Source: Alphaproteobacteria bacterium (GTDB taxonomy: Bacteria > Pseudomonadota > Alphaproteobacteria > Micavibrionales > Micavibrionaceae). Taken from it: DNA of 12,893 nucleotides. A program made the position numbers and the translations under genes. The notes beneath the pieces are model-generated. The model did not search any database, was not told the origin of the DNA, and saw only the letters and a program-made list of their open reading frames with translations. The stretch spans positions 1-12,893 of the forward strand of contig JALZUF010000241.1 in the NCBI GenBank assembly GCA_023301785.1, written 5' to 3'. Shown here piece after piece: positions 1 to 6,429 of the stretch (positions are counted from its first letter, which is position 1; every line of letters starts with the position of its first letter).

Positions 1-668
1 ATGGAGAAAGGCATAGTTTACAACAACGTGTCGCTCTTCTTGGAATTGGATCGAACTCATCTTCGAAGGTACTGCAAAATAAATTTAAGGACGTTGTTGG
101 TCAGCAAGAAATTGTCGTTGTTCAAACAAAAATTCCAAATCACATTGTTGCCCACAGTGCCTTTATGACTGAGCAAGGGGGTGTTGCTGTATCGTTACAT
201 CCATCGGAGGATGGTTATTCGCAAGCAACGATAGGGTTTTATACTGAGGGCTTGGCTAATCAGTTAACGGGAACTGAACCTAATTATGATGGTGTTGCCT
301 TAGATTTATATGCTGAAACGCCAAAAGAAGGGGTGGGGATAGAAAATCCTCTGGCGTATGTTTCGGTATGGGGGGCTTTAACGCAAAATGGACAAGATCC
401 CGTTGGAACGACACATATTCCCAATACTGCGTCGAGCACGATGTCGACATTAGAGGCTATTGAATTTTGCCGTACTGTTACTGGCTCAGAAGATTCGTTA
501 GAAGTCTTCATGAGGGGTAATATTACCAATGATGATGTAAGGCAGCAACGTACTGCCATGCTACAAGCCAATTTTACTTTACCGGCCAGTATTAAAGGTG
601 AACAAGTTTTTTGTGCTACGAAAGCAGGAGAGCCTCAGGTTCCTGCCATCGAATACCGTCTTAAATAA
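1..668 (+). CDS. Partial CDS (5' end missing), unrecognised protein with a GSN motif
   Basis: The reading frame is open from base 3, the first full codon, to a TAA at 666-668. That gives 221 visible residues, and the true start lies to the left of the window. An ATG at 165 is internal, because protein-like sequence continues upstream of it. The fragment begins with a hydrophobic beta-strand-like stretch ending in Gly-Ser-Asn (visible residues 10-18, ALLGIGSN). This resembles the substrate-loop motif of gamma-glutamylcyclotransferase-like folds (YGSN), followed by VLQNKF and a stretch around HIVAHSAF. That resemblance is weak and is inference only; no catalytic residue was identified. There are no signal peptide or membrane segments in the visible part. 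It reads toward recA, but the SOS box and promoter in the 149-bp gap suggest recA is transcribed separately. I am confident that it is coding and not confident of any function. Confidence 0.8.
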   Translation, partial: GERHSLQQRVALLGIGSNSSSKVLQNKFKDVVGQQEIVVVQTKIPNHIVAHSAFMTEQGGVAVSLHPSEDGYSQATIGFYTEGLANQLTGTEPNYDGVALDLYAETPKEGVGIENPLAYVSVWGALTQNGQDPVGTTHIPNTASSTMSTLEAIEFCRTVTGSEDSLEVFMRGNITNDDVRQQRTAMLQANFTLPASIKGEQVFCATKAGEPQVPAIEYRLK

Positions 669-685
669 TTTCATACAGAGATATT

Positions 686-700
686 GTTCTTTTTTTGTTC
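686..700 (+). promoter_or_regulatory. SOS (LexA) box upstream of recA
   Basis: GTTC at 686-689 and GTTC at 697-700 are separated by exactly seven bases, all T. GTTC-N7-GTTC is the direct-repeat LexA operator known from alphaproteobacteria, and recA is its classical target. It ends 7 bp before the putative -35 hexamer. A GAAC at 718-721 lies between the -35 and -10 and could be an extra half-site. Confidence 0.8.
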
Positions 701-707
701 TTTTTGC

Positions 708-735
708 TTTACAGTGAGAACAAACGTGGTACATT
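708..735 (+). promoter_or_regulatory. Probable recA promoter
   Basis: TTTACA at 708-713 (5 of 6 to the sigma-70 consensus) is followed after 16 bases by TACATT at 730-735 (4 of 6). Transcription would start near 742, giving a leader of about 75 nt. The position just downstream of the SOS box fits LexA repression. The hexamers were assigned by eye. Confidence 0.5.
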
Positions 736-761
736 AGTTTCAAGATCAATTGTTAGTAACC

Positions 762-789
762 GCTTACCGTTTGTTGAAAACGAGTAAGC
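762..789 (+). promoter_or_regulatory. Stable hairpin in the recA leader
   Basis: GCTTAC (762-767) pairs with GTAAGC (784-789) and CGTTT (768-772) pairs with AAACG (778-782). This leaves one bulged A at 783 and a five-base loop. The 11-bp stem ends 12 bases before the ribosome binding site. No T tract follows, so it is not a typical terminator. It could stabilise the transcript or affect translation initiation; its role is unknown. Confidence 0.55.
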
Positions 790-817
790 CCTATGCGAAA
801 AAGAAGGAGATAACCCG

Positions 818-1963
818 ATGGCTGTAACCCCAATGAAAAAAGATGATGTAATGCATAAAAATAATGATGAGAAGAATAAGGCTTTAGACGCAGCCCTACA
901 ACAAATTGAACGTGCCTTTGGTAAAGGGTCGGTTATGAAGCTGAATGGTGAGCATAACCCAATGGAAGTTGAGTCTATCTCAACAGGGTCGTTAGGGCTT
1001 GATATTGGTCTTGGAATTGGTGGTGTGCCGCGTGGACGTATTATTGAAGTCTATGGCCCAGAAAGCTCCGGTAAAACAACATTGGCACTACATATCATTG
1101 CCGAAGCGCAAAAGACAGGCGGAACTTGTGCCATCGTAGATGCGGAACATGCGCTGGATCCAGCTTATGCGAAAAAGCTTGGCTGTAATGTCGATGAACT
1201 TTTAATCTCTCAGCCAGATGCAGGGGAGCAAGCTTTAGAAATTACAGACACATTGGTGCGCTCTGGGGCGTTGGATGTTGTGGTTGTTGACTCTGTTGCG
1301 GCCTTGGTGCCACGTGCGGAGCTTGAAGGTGAAATGGGTGATCATCATGTTGGTTTACAAGCCCGCTTGATGTCACAAGCTTTACGTAAGCTAACGGGAT
1401 CTATTTCACGTTCAAAAACGACCGTGATCTTTATTAACCAAATTCGTATGAAAATTGGTGTGATGTTCGGATCGCCTGAAACAACAACAGGTGGTAACGC
1501 GCTTAAATTCTATTCTTCTGTGCGTCTTGATATTCGCCGTATTGGTCAAATTAAAGACCGTGACGAAGTCGTGGGTAACCAAACACGTGTTAAAGTTGTA
1601 AAAAACAAAATGGCCGCACCGTTCCGTCAAATTGAATTTGATATCATGTACGGGAAAGGTATTTCAAAAACAGGTGAAATCTTAGACCTTGGTGTCCAAG
1701 GTGGATTTGTTGAAAAGTCAGGATCATGGTTCTCCGCCGAAGGGGAGCGTATTGGTCAAGGACGTGAAAATTCTAAGCAGTACTTACTGGATCATCCAGA
1801 AATGATGGCCTCGCTTGAGCGTAAGATTAAAGAAAAGGCAGGCATTATTTCTGAGGCGATGCTGGTTGGTTCAGAGAATGACGATAAGGCACCAGATTTG
1901 GAAGTTGTTGAAGCAGCAGTGCCAGAAGATGACGCTCCGAAATCAAAGAAAAAAGTGAAGTAG
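818..1963 (+). CDS. recA: RecA recombinase
   Basis: RecA is the ATP-dependent strand-exchange protein of homologous recombination. It is also the coprotease that triggers LexA self-cleavage in the SOS response. The 381-residue product is normal length. Visible motifs are the N-terminal oligomerisation helix (ALDAALQQIERAFGKGSVMK, about 22-41), Walker A GPESSGKT (80-87), Walker B LDVVVVDSVAAL (152-163), loop L1 with MGDHHVGLQARLMSQALRKL (about 173-192), loop L2 after INQIRMKIGVMFGSPETTTGG (about 206-226), and a C-terminal tail ending in KSKKKVK. The start has a strong ribosome binding site (AGAAGGAGA, 802-810) eight bases upstream. About 15 residues precede the usual conserved N-terminus; an internal ATG at 851 lacks a comparable site. 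An SOS box, promoter and leader hairpin precede the gene, and a small ORF follows one base after the stop. No motif is damaged. Confidence 0.98.
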   Translation: MAVTPMKKDDVMHKNNDEKNKALDAALQQIERAFGKGSVMKLNGEHNPMEVESISTGSLGLDIGLGIGGVPRGRIIEVYGPESSGKTTLALHIIAEAQKTGGTCAIVDAEHALDPAYAKKLGCNVDELLISQPDAGEQALEITDTLVRSGALDVVVVDSVAALVPRAELEGEMGDHHVGLQARLMSQALRKLTGSISRSKTTVIFINQIRMKIGVMFGSPETTTGGNALKFYSSVRLDIRRIGQIKDRDEVVGNQTRVKVVKNKMAAPFRQIEFDIMYGKGISKTGEILDLGVQGGFVEKSGSWFSAEGERIGQGRENSKQYLLDHPEMMASLERKIKEKAGIISEAMLVGSENDDKAPDLEVVEAAVPEDDAPKSKKKVK

Positions 1964-1964
1964 G

Positions 1965-2150
1965 GTGCACTTCTCGGTTGTCCAAATAGAAATTGGTTCG
2001 GGTTTACCGATATCAGAATCTGTTGTTTTTAAAGACATTGACCGTGAAAAATGTATTCAGCATATAAAAAATAAAGCGTCATATAACGATGAGCATGGTT
2101 ATGGCTTTATACGATCTGGCGGAAAATCATTTCGATATGTTGTTCGATAA
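1965..2150 (+). CDS. Small hypothetical protein directly after recA (GTG start)
   Basis: This 61-residue ORF starts with GTG one base after the recA stop codon and ends 40 bp before the terminator. If it is expressed it is co-transcribed with recA and probably translationally coupled; the only ribosome-binding-like stretch is GAAGTAGG around the recA stop. The sequence has balanced, protein-like composition: an amphipathic beginning (VVQIEIGSGLP), a charged middle with one Cys (DIDREKCIQHIKNKA), and an aromatic, glycine-rich end (YNDEHGYGFIRSGGKSFRYVVR). There is no signal peptide or membrane segment. I do not recognise the family. The position between recA and its terminator supports a real gene, but the unusual start and short length keep confidence moderate. 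Confidence 0.5.
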   Translation: MHFSVVQIEIGSGLPISESVVFKDIDREKCIQHIKNKASYNDEHGYGFIRSGGKSFRYVVR

Positions 2151-2189
2151 AGATATTTGAAGATAATTTTGAAAAGTTTACTTTAAAAG

Positions 2190-2223
2190 AAAACCTCTTG
2201 GTCTCTCCAGTCCAAGAGGTTTT
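2190..2223. terminator. Bidirectional intrinsic terminator between recA and smpB
   Basis: AAACCTCTTGG (2191-2201) is perfectly complementary to CCAAGAGGTTT (2212-2222), with a ten-base loop. The A2190-T2223 pair extends the stem to 12 bp. The plus strand continues with T's, and the left flank is A-rich, so the minus strand also has a T tract. It sits between two convergent operons and can end both. Confidence 0.9.
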
Positions 2224-2281
2224 TAATTTCTGAATGCGTATTAAGTTGATAGGTGAGCGGTAAAGAGAGTGGGAGATCCTG

Positions 2282-2773
2282 CTAGCGATCACGCATAATA
2301 CGGGCTTTGTCACGCGCCCAATCTTTATCTTTTTTGTCTTGGCGCTTATCGTGCATTTTTTTACCCTTGGCTAAGCCAACTTCTAATTTAGCTAAGCCTT
2401 TTTTATCAAAATAGAGTTTAATCGGAACAATTGTATAACCATCACGGCTAATGGCGCCCATTAATTTTCCAATTTCTTTTTTCTTCAAAAGTAATTTACG
2501 GGGGCGTCTTGGATCATGTTGCATCAACTGACTGGCTTGTTGATATTCAGGAATATGTGCATTTAATAAATGTAGAGCACCGTCTTTTTCGCCAACATGA
2601 CTTTCGGCCAGCATACATTGTCCATGGCGCAAGGATTTGACTTCTGTACCAACCAACATGATGCCTGCTTCGAATTTATCCTCGATGGCATAATCAAAGT
2701 TAGCGCGCCTGTTGTCGGCGACAGTTTTGTCAGTTGAGATCAGCCCAGCCTTTTTTTTATCTTTCTGTGCCAT
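2282..2773 (-). CDS. smpB: SmpB, tmRNA-binding protein of trans-translation
   Basis: SmpB binds tmRNA (SsrA) and brings it to stalled ribosomes, where the peptide is tagged for degradation. The 163-residue product is normal length. It shows the family's OB-fold core: NRRANFDY (21-28), FEAGIMLVGTEVKSLRHGQ (34-52), HVGEKDGALHLLNAHIPEY (59-77), DPRRPRKLLL (87-96), and DGYTIVPIKLYF with GLAKLEVGLAKGKK (111-139). The lysine-rich C-terminal tail (HDKRQDKKDKDWARDKARIMRDR region, 141-163) normally enters the decoding centre and mRNA channel. It lies 16 bp downstream of dapA on the same strand, so the two are probably one operon. No good ribosome binding site precedes its ATG, so translation may depend on coupling to dapA. 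The tmRNA gene itself is not in the window. Confidence 0.97.
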   Translation of the reverse strand: MAQKDKKKAGLISTDKTVADNRRANFDYAIEDKFEAGIMLVGTEVKSLRHGQCMLAESHVGEKDGALHLLNAHIPEYQQASQLMQHDPRRPRKLLLKKKEIGKLMGAISRDGYTIVPIKLYFDKKGLAKLEVGLAKGKKMHDKRQDKKDKDWARDKARIMRDR

Positions 2774-2789
2774 GATTGATAATTACTTT

Positions 2790-3692
2790 TTAACCGTTTG
2801 CCGCTTTAGCGTTGTTATCTAACAATCCTGCATAGCTCATTGCGTTATCAATAGCGGTACGACATTCAGGCGTTGCCTTGAGGATTGGCATACGGACAGC
2901 GTCACTGCATAGCCCCAATGTACTGACGGCATATTTGATAGGCGATGGTGAACTTTCAAAAAAAGCTGCTTGGTGAAGCGGCCCTAAAAGGTCACGACAT
3001 TTTGCAAGGGCGGCCATATCTTTGTTTGCCCATGCCTTATGTTGCCCGGCGCAGAGCTTGGGCGCAACGTTGGCAGATACTGAAATACAGCCATGACCAC
3101 CCTGTGCCAAGTAGGCAATGGTTGTTGCGTCTTCGCCAGTAAGCAAGCAAAAGTCCGAACCTATTTCACGTGCCATATCAACGGGGCGTGATAAATCAGC
3201 CGTTGCGTCTTTGATACCTGCAATATTTGGTAGTTTAGCAAGCTCAATAACAGTGTCGTTACTGAGGTCTACAACACTACGGCTTGGGACGTTGTAAAGT
3301 ATGATCGGAATGTTCACCGCATCATTGATTGCTTTGTAATGGGCATAAAGCCCCGCCTGTGTAGGTTTGTTGTAATATGGTGTTGCGATTAACGCAGCAT
3401 CGGCGCCATCGTCTTTGGCTTCTTTTGTTAATTCCAAGGCTTCCGCTGTGCTGTTTGAGCCAGCGCCAGCAATCACAGGAACACGTTTGTTGACGATATC
3501 AACACAGCGCTTAACAACTTGTTTATGCTCATCGTGTGTCAAAGTTGGAGATTCTCCAGTTGTGCCACATGGGACAACGCCATCGGCGCCTTGTTCGATT
3601 TGCCATTCAACAAAATTATCAAATGCCTTCCAATCAACATCACCAGTTTCGGTAAATGGTGTGATGAGGGCTGTGATTGATCCTTTAAACAT
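2790..3692 (-). CDS. dapA: 4-hydroxy-tetrahydrodipicolinate synthase
   Basis: DapA condenses pyruvate with aspartate semialdehyde in the first committed step of the diaminopimelate/lysine pathway, which feeds peptidoglycan synthesis. The 300-residue TIM-barrel protein keeps all the landmark residues at E. coli-like numbering: Thr44-Thr45 in CGTTGESPT, Tyr107 in TPYYNKPTQ, Tyr133 and Arg138 in ILYNVPSR, and the Schiff-base Lys161 in IAGIKDAT. The start at 3692 is preceded on the minus strand by a purine-rich AAGAGAAT. It leads smpB in a likely two-gene operon and is divergent from the lytic transglycosylase gene, with 130 bp between the two starts. A TATAAA-like -10 is present at 3719-3714 (minus strand), but I found no convincing -35. 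No anomalies. Confidence 0.98.
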   Translation of the reverse strand: MFKGSITALITPFTETGDVDWKAFDNFVEWQIEQGADGVVPCGTTGESPTLTHDEHKQVVKRCVDIVNKRVPVIAGAGSNSTAEALELTKEAKDDGADAALIATPYYNKPTQAGLYAHYKAINDAVNIPIILYNVPSRSVVDLSNDTVIELAKLPNIAGIKDATADLSRPVDMAREIGSDFCLLTGEDATTIAYLAQGGHGCISVSANVAPKLCAGQHKAWANKDMAALAKCRDLLGPLHQAAFFESSPSPIKYAVSTLGLCSDAVRMPILKATPECRTAIDNAMSYAGLLDNNAKAANG

Positions 3693-3760
3693 TTTTATTC
3701 TCTTATTCTTCTTTTTATAGTCATGATTGGGGTTACTTTTGGTTTTTTAACGATAACATC

Positions 3761-3788
3761 TTGAAAACCTTCGCATACCCTATAGATT
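3761..3788 (+). promoter_or_regulatory. Possible promoter for the lytic transglycosylase gene
   Basis: TTGAAA (3761-3766) and TAGATT (3783-3788) are 16 bp apart. An overlapping TATAGA at 3781 would leave only 14 bp. Transcription would begin around 3795, close to or within the AAGGAG that precedes the upstream ORF. The rest of the 130-bp divergent gap is T-rich with no other clear signal. The assignment is weak. Confidence 0.3.
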
Positions 3789-3799
3789 TAAGGAGTTTC

Positions 3800-3847
3800 A
3801 TGCAAGAAAAAGGGATAGAGCCATGGGTACTCATAAGCGTTTCATAG
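3800..3847 (+). other. 15-codon upstream ORF overlapping the slt start
   Basis: ATG at 3800 follows AAGGAG (3790-3795) at short spacing and encodes MQEKGIEPWVLISVS before TAG at 3845-3847. It is in a different frame from the transglycosylase gene and runs 25 bases into it. Its ribosome binding site is better than that of the downstream gene. It could be a leader peptide or coupling ORF, or a chance result of a misplaced Shine-Dalgarno sequence. Confidence 0.35.
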
Positions 3848-5769
3848 TGATTTTTTGGACGATGTTCTTATTGGGAGGGGCTTTGTTGTTGATTTCGAGT
3901 GGTTCTGCTATGGCCAATCAGACATTAACGAACGCGCTTCGTCAGGCTGAAAAAGGGAATACAACCCAAGCGGCGGCGGCTAGAGGTTCTTTAAATGGAA
4001 CGGCGCTTGATACGCTAAATTGGTATTTATATACAAAATCATCTGTGCGGGCGCCAGCATCAGAACGCCTACAATTTTTAAATAAGCATTCAAATTGGCC
4101 CTATAGAAATACAATTCAGATTGAAGCTGAGAAAAGCATAAATGGCGGGTTAGATTCTACTGCGGCTCAATTTTTTAATAAAACAGCGCCGAAAACAGCC
4201 AAAGGAATGTCTGCTTATTTACAATCACAAGGGAATTCTGGAGCGGCAAAACAAACACTGAATACGTGGTGGCAAAGTGCGTCTATGTCACGTGATGATC
4301 AACGCAAAATCTTTTCTTCTTATTCAAATTTATTAACACGTCAATCCCACGTAAAACGTTTGGACGCGTTGTTGAATAAACGTGAATACTCAAACGCGTC
4401 TGCTATTGCTGCGGCTTTGGGTGGCGGATATCCTGCGTTGGCGCGTGCACGTCAGGCCTTAGCAAAAGGCTCTGGTGATGTTAATGGGTTGATTAATGCT
4501 GTGCCAGCAAACCTTCAAAATGACGAAGGATTACTTTTTAATCGTCTGCAATGGCGACGTAAAAAAGGCCTTAATCAAGGGGCGATTGAAATTTTGAACC
4601 AATCACCACCAGCCAGTCGTATGAGTAATTCAAAACGATGGTGGAAAGAACGTCACATTATTGTGCGTCGTATGATGGAAGCGAAGCAATTTAAAACGGC
4701 TTATCGTGTTGCCTCAACGCATAAGCAAACAGAAGGATTTCCGAAGTCGCAAGCAGAATGGATTTCAGGGTTTTTGGCGTTACGTTTTGTCGACAAGCCG
4801 TATGATGCGTTTGAGCATTTTGAAGCGCTTTATAAAAATGTAAAAAGCCCGATCAGTCGTGCGCGCGGCGCTTATTGGGCGGGTCGTGCGAGTGAAGCGT
4901 TAAATAATTCACAAGTGGCGGGGCAATGGTTCAATGTGGCGGCCAAGTATCCCGAAACATTTTACGGTCAATTAGCGGGCGAAAAAATGGGACGTGTTGT
5001 TAAGTTAAATATGCGGAGCGCGTCTGGTGCAGGAAGCTCAAACAATAGTTTAGGCAAAGCGGCGACATATTTATCGCAAGCAGGTTTGCGTAAAGAGGCA
5101 GAAGCATTCTTATTACGTTTGAAAGATGATGCAAAATCGACTGCGCAGTATGAACAAGCGGCAAATCTGGCGGAACGTTTAGGTCAGCAACATATTGCGA
5201 TTAAAATTGCGCAAGATTTACAAAAAGAAAAAGGCGTTGCACTGGGGAAATATTTGTATCCGCAGAAAGTGCGCGAGTTGCAGAATATTCGTAATGTTGA
5301 ATGGGCGTTTATTAACGCGATCATTCGTCAAGAAAGCCGCTTCAATCAATACGCGGTTAGTTCAGCAGGCGCGCGTGGGTTGATGCAATTAATGCCCGCA
5401 ACCGCACGTGAGACAGCATCACGTGGCGGCGTTAGTCATCAAAAAGCGTGGCTGACATCACGTCCATCACATAATATTAACTTGGGGTCAAAGTATCTTG
5501 GTCAAATGACGCGTCGTTATGCAGGGAATTATGCGATGGCGGCGGCGGCCTATAATGCGGGACCAGGACGCGTTGATAAATGGATTAAACAATTTGGCGA
5601 CCCGCGCCGTATGAACCAAGATCAGATGATTGATTGGGCCGAGCAAATCCCTATTTATGAAACACGTAATTATGTGCAACGTGTTTTGGAAGGTGTGTAT
5701 GTTTATCGTAATAGCTTGCAGGGCAAACAGCCTCCAGTGAATGCACCGATACATGTAGCGAACCGATAA
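3823..5769 (+). CDS. slt: Exported (periplasmic) lytic murein transglycosylase
   Basis: Slt-type enzymes cleave the MurNAc-GlcNAc bond of peptidoglycan, leaving 1,6-anhydroMurNAc ends, during wall turnover and remodelling. The 648-residue product begins with a signal peptide: basic MGTHKR, a hydrophobic core to about residue 27, and a likely cleavage after SAMA (residue 31). A long alpha-helical, Ala/Gln-rich superhelical region (about 40-470) resembles the doughnut-shaped U/L domains of soluble transglycosylases. The C-terminal catalytic SLT domain carries Glu504 in IRQESRFN, then GARGLMQLMPATA (516-528), NINLGSKYL (551-559), AYNAGPGRVDKW (576-587) and PIYETRNYVQRVL. The start was chosen because this frame gives the signal peptide; its ribosome binding site (GATAGAG) is weaker than the one serving the overlapping upstream ORF. 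It is divergent from dapA, and a hairpin follows the stop. Confidence 0.95.
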   Translation: MGTHKRFIVIFWTMFLLGGALLLISSGSAMANQTLTNALRQAEKGNTTQAAAARGSLNGTALDTLNWYLYTKSSVRAPASERLQFLNKHSNWPYRNTIQIEAEKSINGGLDSTAAQFFNKTAPKTAKGMSAYLQSQGNSGAAKQTLNTWWQSASMSRDDQRKIFSSYSNLLTRQSHVKRLDALLNKREYSNASAIAAALGGGYPALARARQALAKGSGDVNGLINAVPANLQNDEGLLFNRLQWRRKKGLNQGAIEILNQSPPASRMSNSKRWWKERHIIVRRMMEAKQFKTAYRVASTHKQTEGFPKSQAEWISGFLALRFVDKPYDAFEHFEALYKNVKSPISRARGAYWAGRASEALNNSQVAGQWFNVAAKYPETFYGQLAGEKMGRVVKLNMRSASGAGSSNNSLGKAATYLSQAGLRKEAEAFLLRLKDDAKSTAQYEQAANLAERLGQQHIAIKIAQDLQKEKGVALGKYLYPQKVRELQNIRNVEWAFINAIIRQESRFNQYAVSSAGARGLMQLMPATARETASRGGVSHQKAWLTSRPSHNINLGSKYLGQMTRRYAGNYAMAAAAYNAGPGRVDKWIKQFGDPRRMNQDQMIDWAEQIPIYETRNYVQRVLEGVYVYRNSLQGKQPPVNAPIHVANR

Positions 5770-5772
5770 TCT

Positions 5773-5810
5773 TTTGCATTCTGCAACGGGTGCACGTTGC
5801 AAGATGCGAA
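5773..5810 (+). terminator. Hairpin after slt, probable terminator
   Basis: TGCAACG (5782-5788) pairs with CGTTGCA (5795-5801) around a six-base loop. After one C/A mismatch and a wobble, TGCATTC-side bases continue to pair with GATGCGAA out to 5773/5810. The stem is about 15 bp. Only a short ATATTT follows, so termination may be partial. Confidence 0.55.
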
Positions 5811-5843
5811 TATTTATCATGTGTTTTATGTAAGTATTTGAAA

Positions 5844-5849
5844 TATAAT
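5844..5849 (+). promoter_or_regulatory. -10 box for the LuxR-type regulator
   Basis: A perfect TATAAT lies in an AT-rich stretch 54 bp before the ATG at 5904. No matching -35 hexamer is seen at the usual distance (GTGTTT at 5821-5826 is poor), so this promoter may need an activator. The -10 call is by eye. Confidence 0.4.
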
Positions 5850-5903
5850 CATATTTAAACGGCATGGTGTGTGCAGTGTTTCTTGTGTAAGGCAGGGGAC
5901 ATT

Positions 5904-6422
5904 ATGATTTTTTATTATAGTCAGAACAAAATTCAGGCAGATATTTTCGTAGATTGTCTTCGGGCGTATCTTAAATTAGACGTTCAACATTTTTCTTATC
6001 AGGATAAGTTATATGATTTTAAACCATCATTAATATTGCTGGATGGAGCTAAGGTGCATTCTAAGACCTTAAAAAAAGTGACGGCACATTATCAGCATAG
6101 TCCCAAAATATTGATATCTGATACTGCTTTTAAAAATATCGATGTGGATGCGAGGGTATCAGAAGATGCCTCAATTTATAACGTATCAAAAATATGCCGG
6201 AGTTTTTTAGAAGATAAAAGTTCAGCACAGCTTTCAAAATTGAGAATGTTAGAAGAAGTGATTTTAAAGCAAATTTATCATGGAAAATCCAATAGAGAAA
6301 TTGCACGACATTTGGGTTTTCCCATATCGAAAGTAAAATATTATCTTCGTAGGATATATGATCAGCTTAATGTCGAAAATCGTACACAAGCGGCTATGAT
6401 CGCACGAGATATTATTTTATGA
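5904..6422 (+). CDS. Orphan LuxR/NarL-type DNA-binding regulator with a degenerate receiver-like N-terminus
   Basis: The 172-residue protein has a C-terminal LuxR-family helix-turn-helix (about 113-172). It follows the family pattern: hydrophobic ILKQIYHGKSNREIARHLG for the first helices, ISKVKYYLRRIYDQLNV for the recognition helix region, and NRTQAAMIA at the end. The N-terminal 100 residues look like a worn response-regulator receiver. SLILLDG (42-48) sits where the strand with the phosphorylated Asp would be, and PKILIS (67-72) matches the next strand. The acidic pair at the N-terminus (YYSQN instead) and the conserved Lys are not evident, so phosphorylation is doubtful. I prefer ATG 5904 (preceded by CAGGGG) over a GTG at 5871, which has no ribosome binding site. 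No sensor kinase or autoinducer synthase is nearby. The next gene, cca, starts 7 bp after the stop; they probably share a transcript. The target is unknown. Confidence 0.85.
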   Translation: MIFYYSQNKIQADIFVDCLRAYLKLDVQHFSYQDKLYDFKPSLILLDGAKVHSKTLKKVTAHYQHSPKILISDTAFKNIDVDARVSEDASIYNVSKICRSFLEDKSSAQLSKLRMLEEVILKQIYHGKSNREIARHLGFPISKVKYYLRRIYDQLNVENRTQAAMIARDIIL

Positions 6423-6429
6423 TGTCGGT

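Noticed and set aside
1..168. ATG at base 1 as a gene start
   Set aside because: That frame closes within about 55 codons and its sequence is not protein-like; frame 3 runs continuously into the long ORF ending at 668.
686..721. Gram-positive type SOS box (GAAC-N4-GTTC)
   Set aside because: The GTTC and GAAC half-sites are in the wrong order and spacing; the direct GTTC-N7-GTTC repeat is the better reading.
793..813. Six-codon ORF (MRKRRR) covering the recA ribosome binding site
   Set aside because: It has no ribosome binding site of its own and its Arg codons simply reflect the AAGAAGGAGA sequence.
3415..3720. Plus-strand ORF of 101 codons inside dapA
   Set aside because: It is antisense to a gene with intact catalytic residues, is low in complexity at its end and has no ribosome binding site.
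5488..5865. Minus-strand ORF of 125 codons at the 3' end of slt
   Set aside because: It is antisense to the conserved catalytic domain; its composition (many His, Ile, Arg) is typical of a shadow frame.
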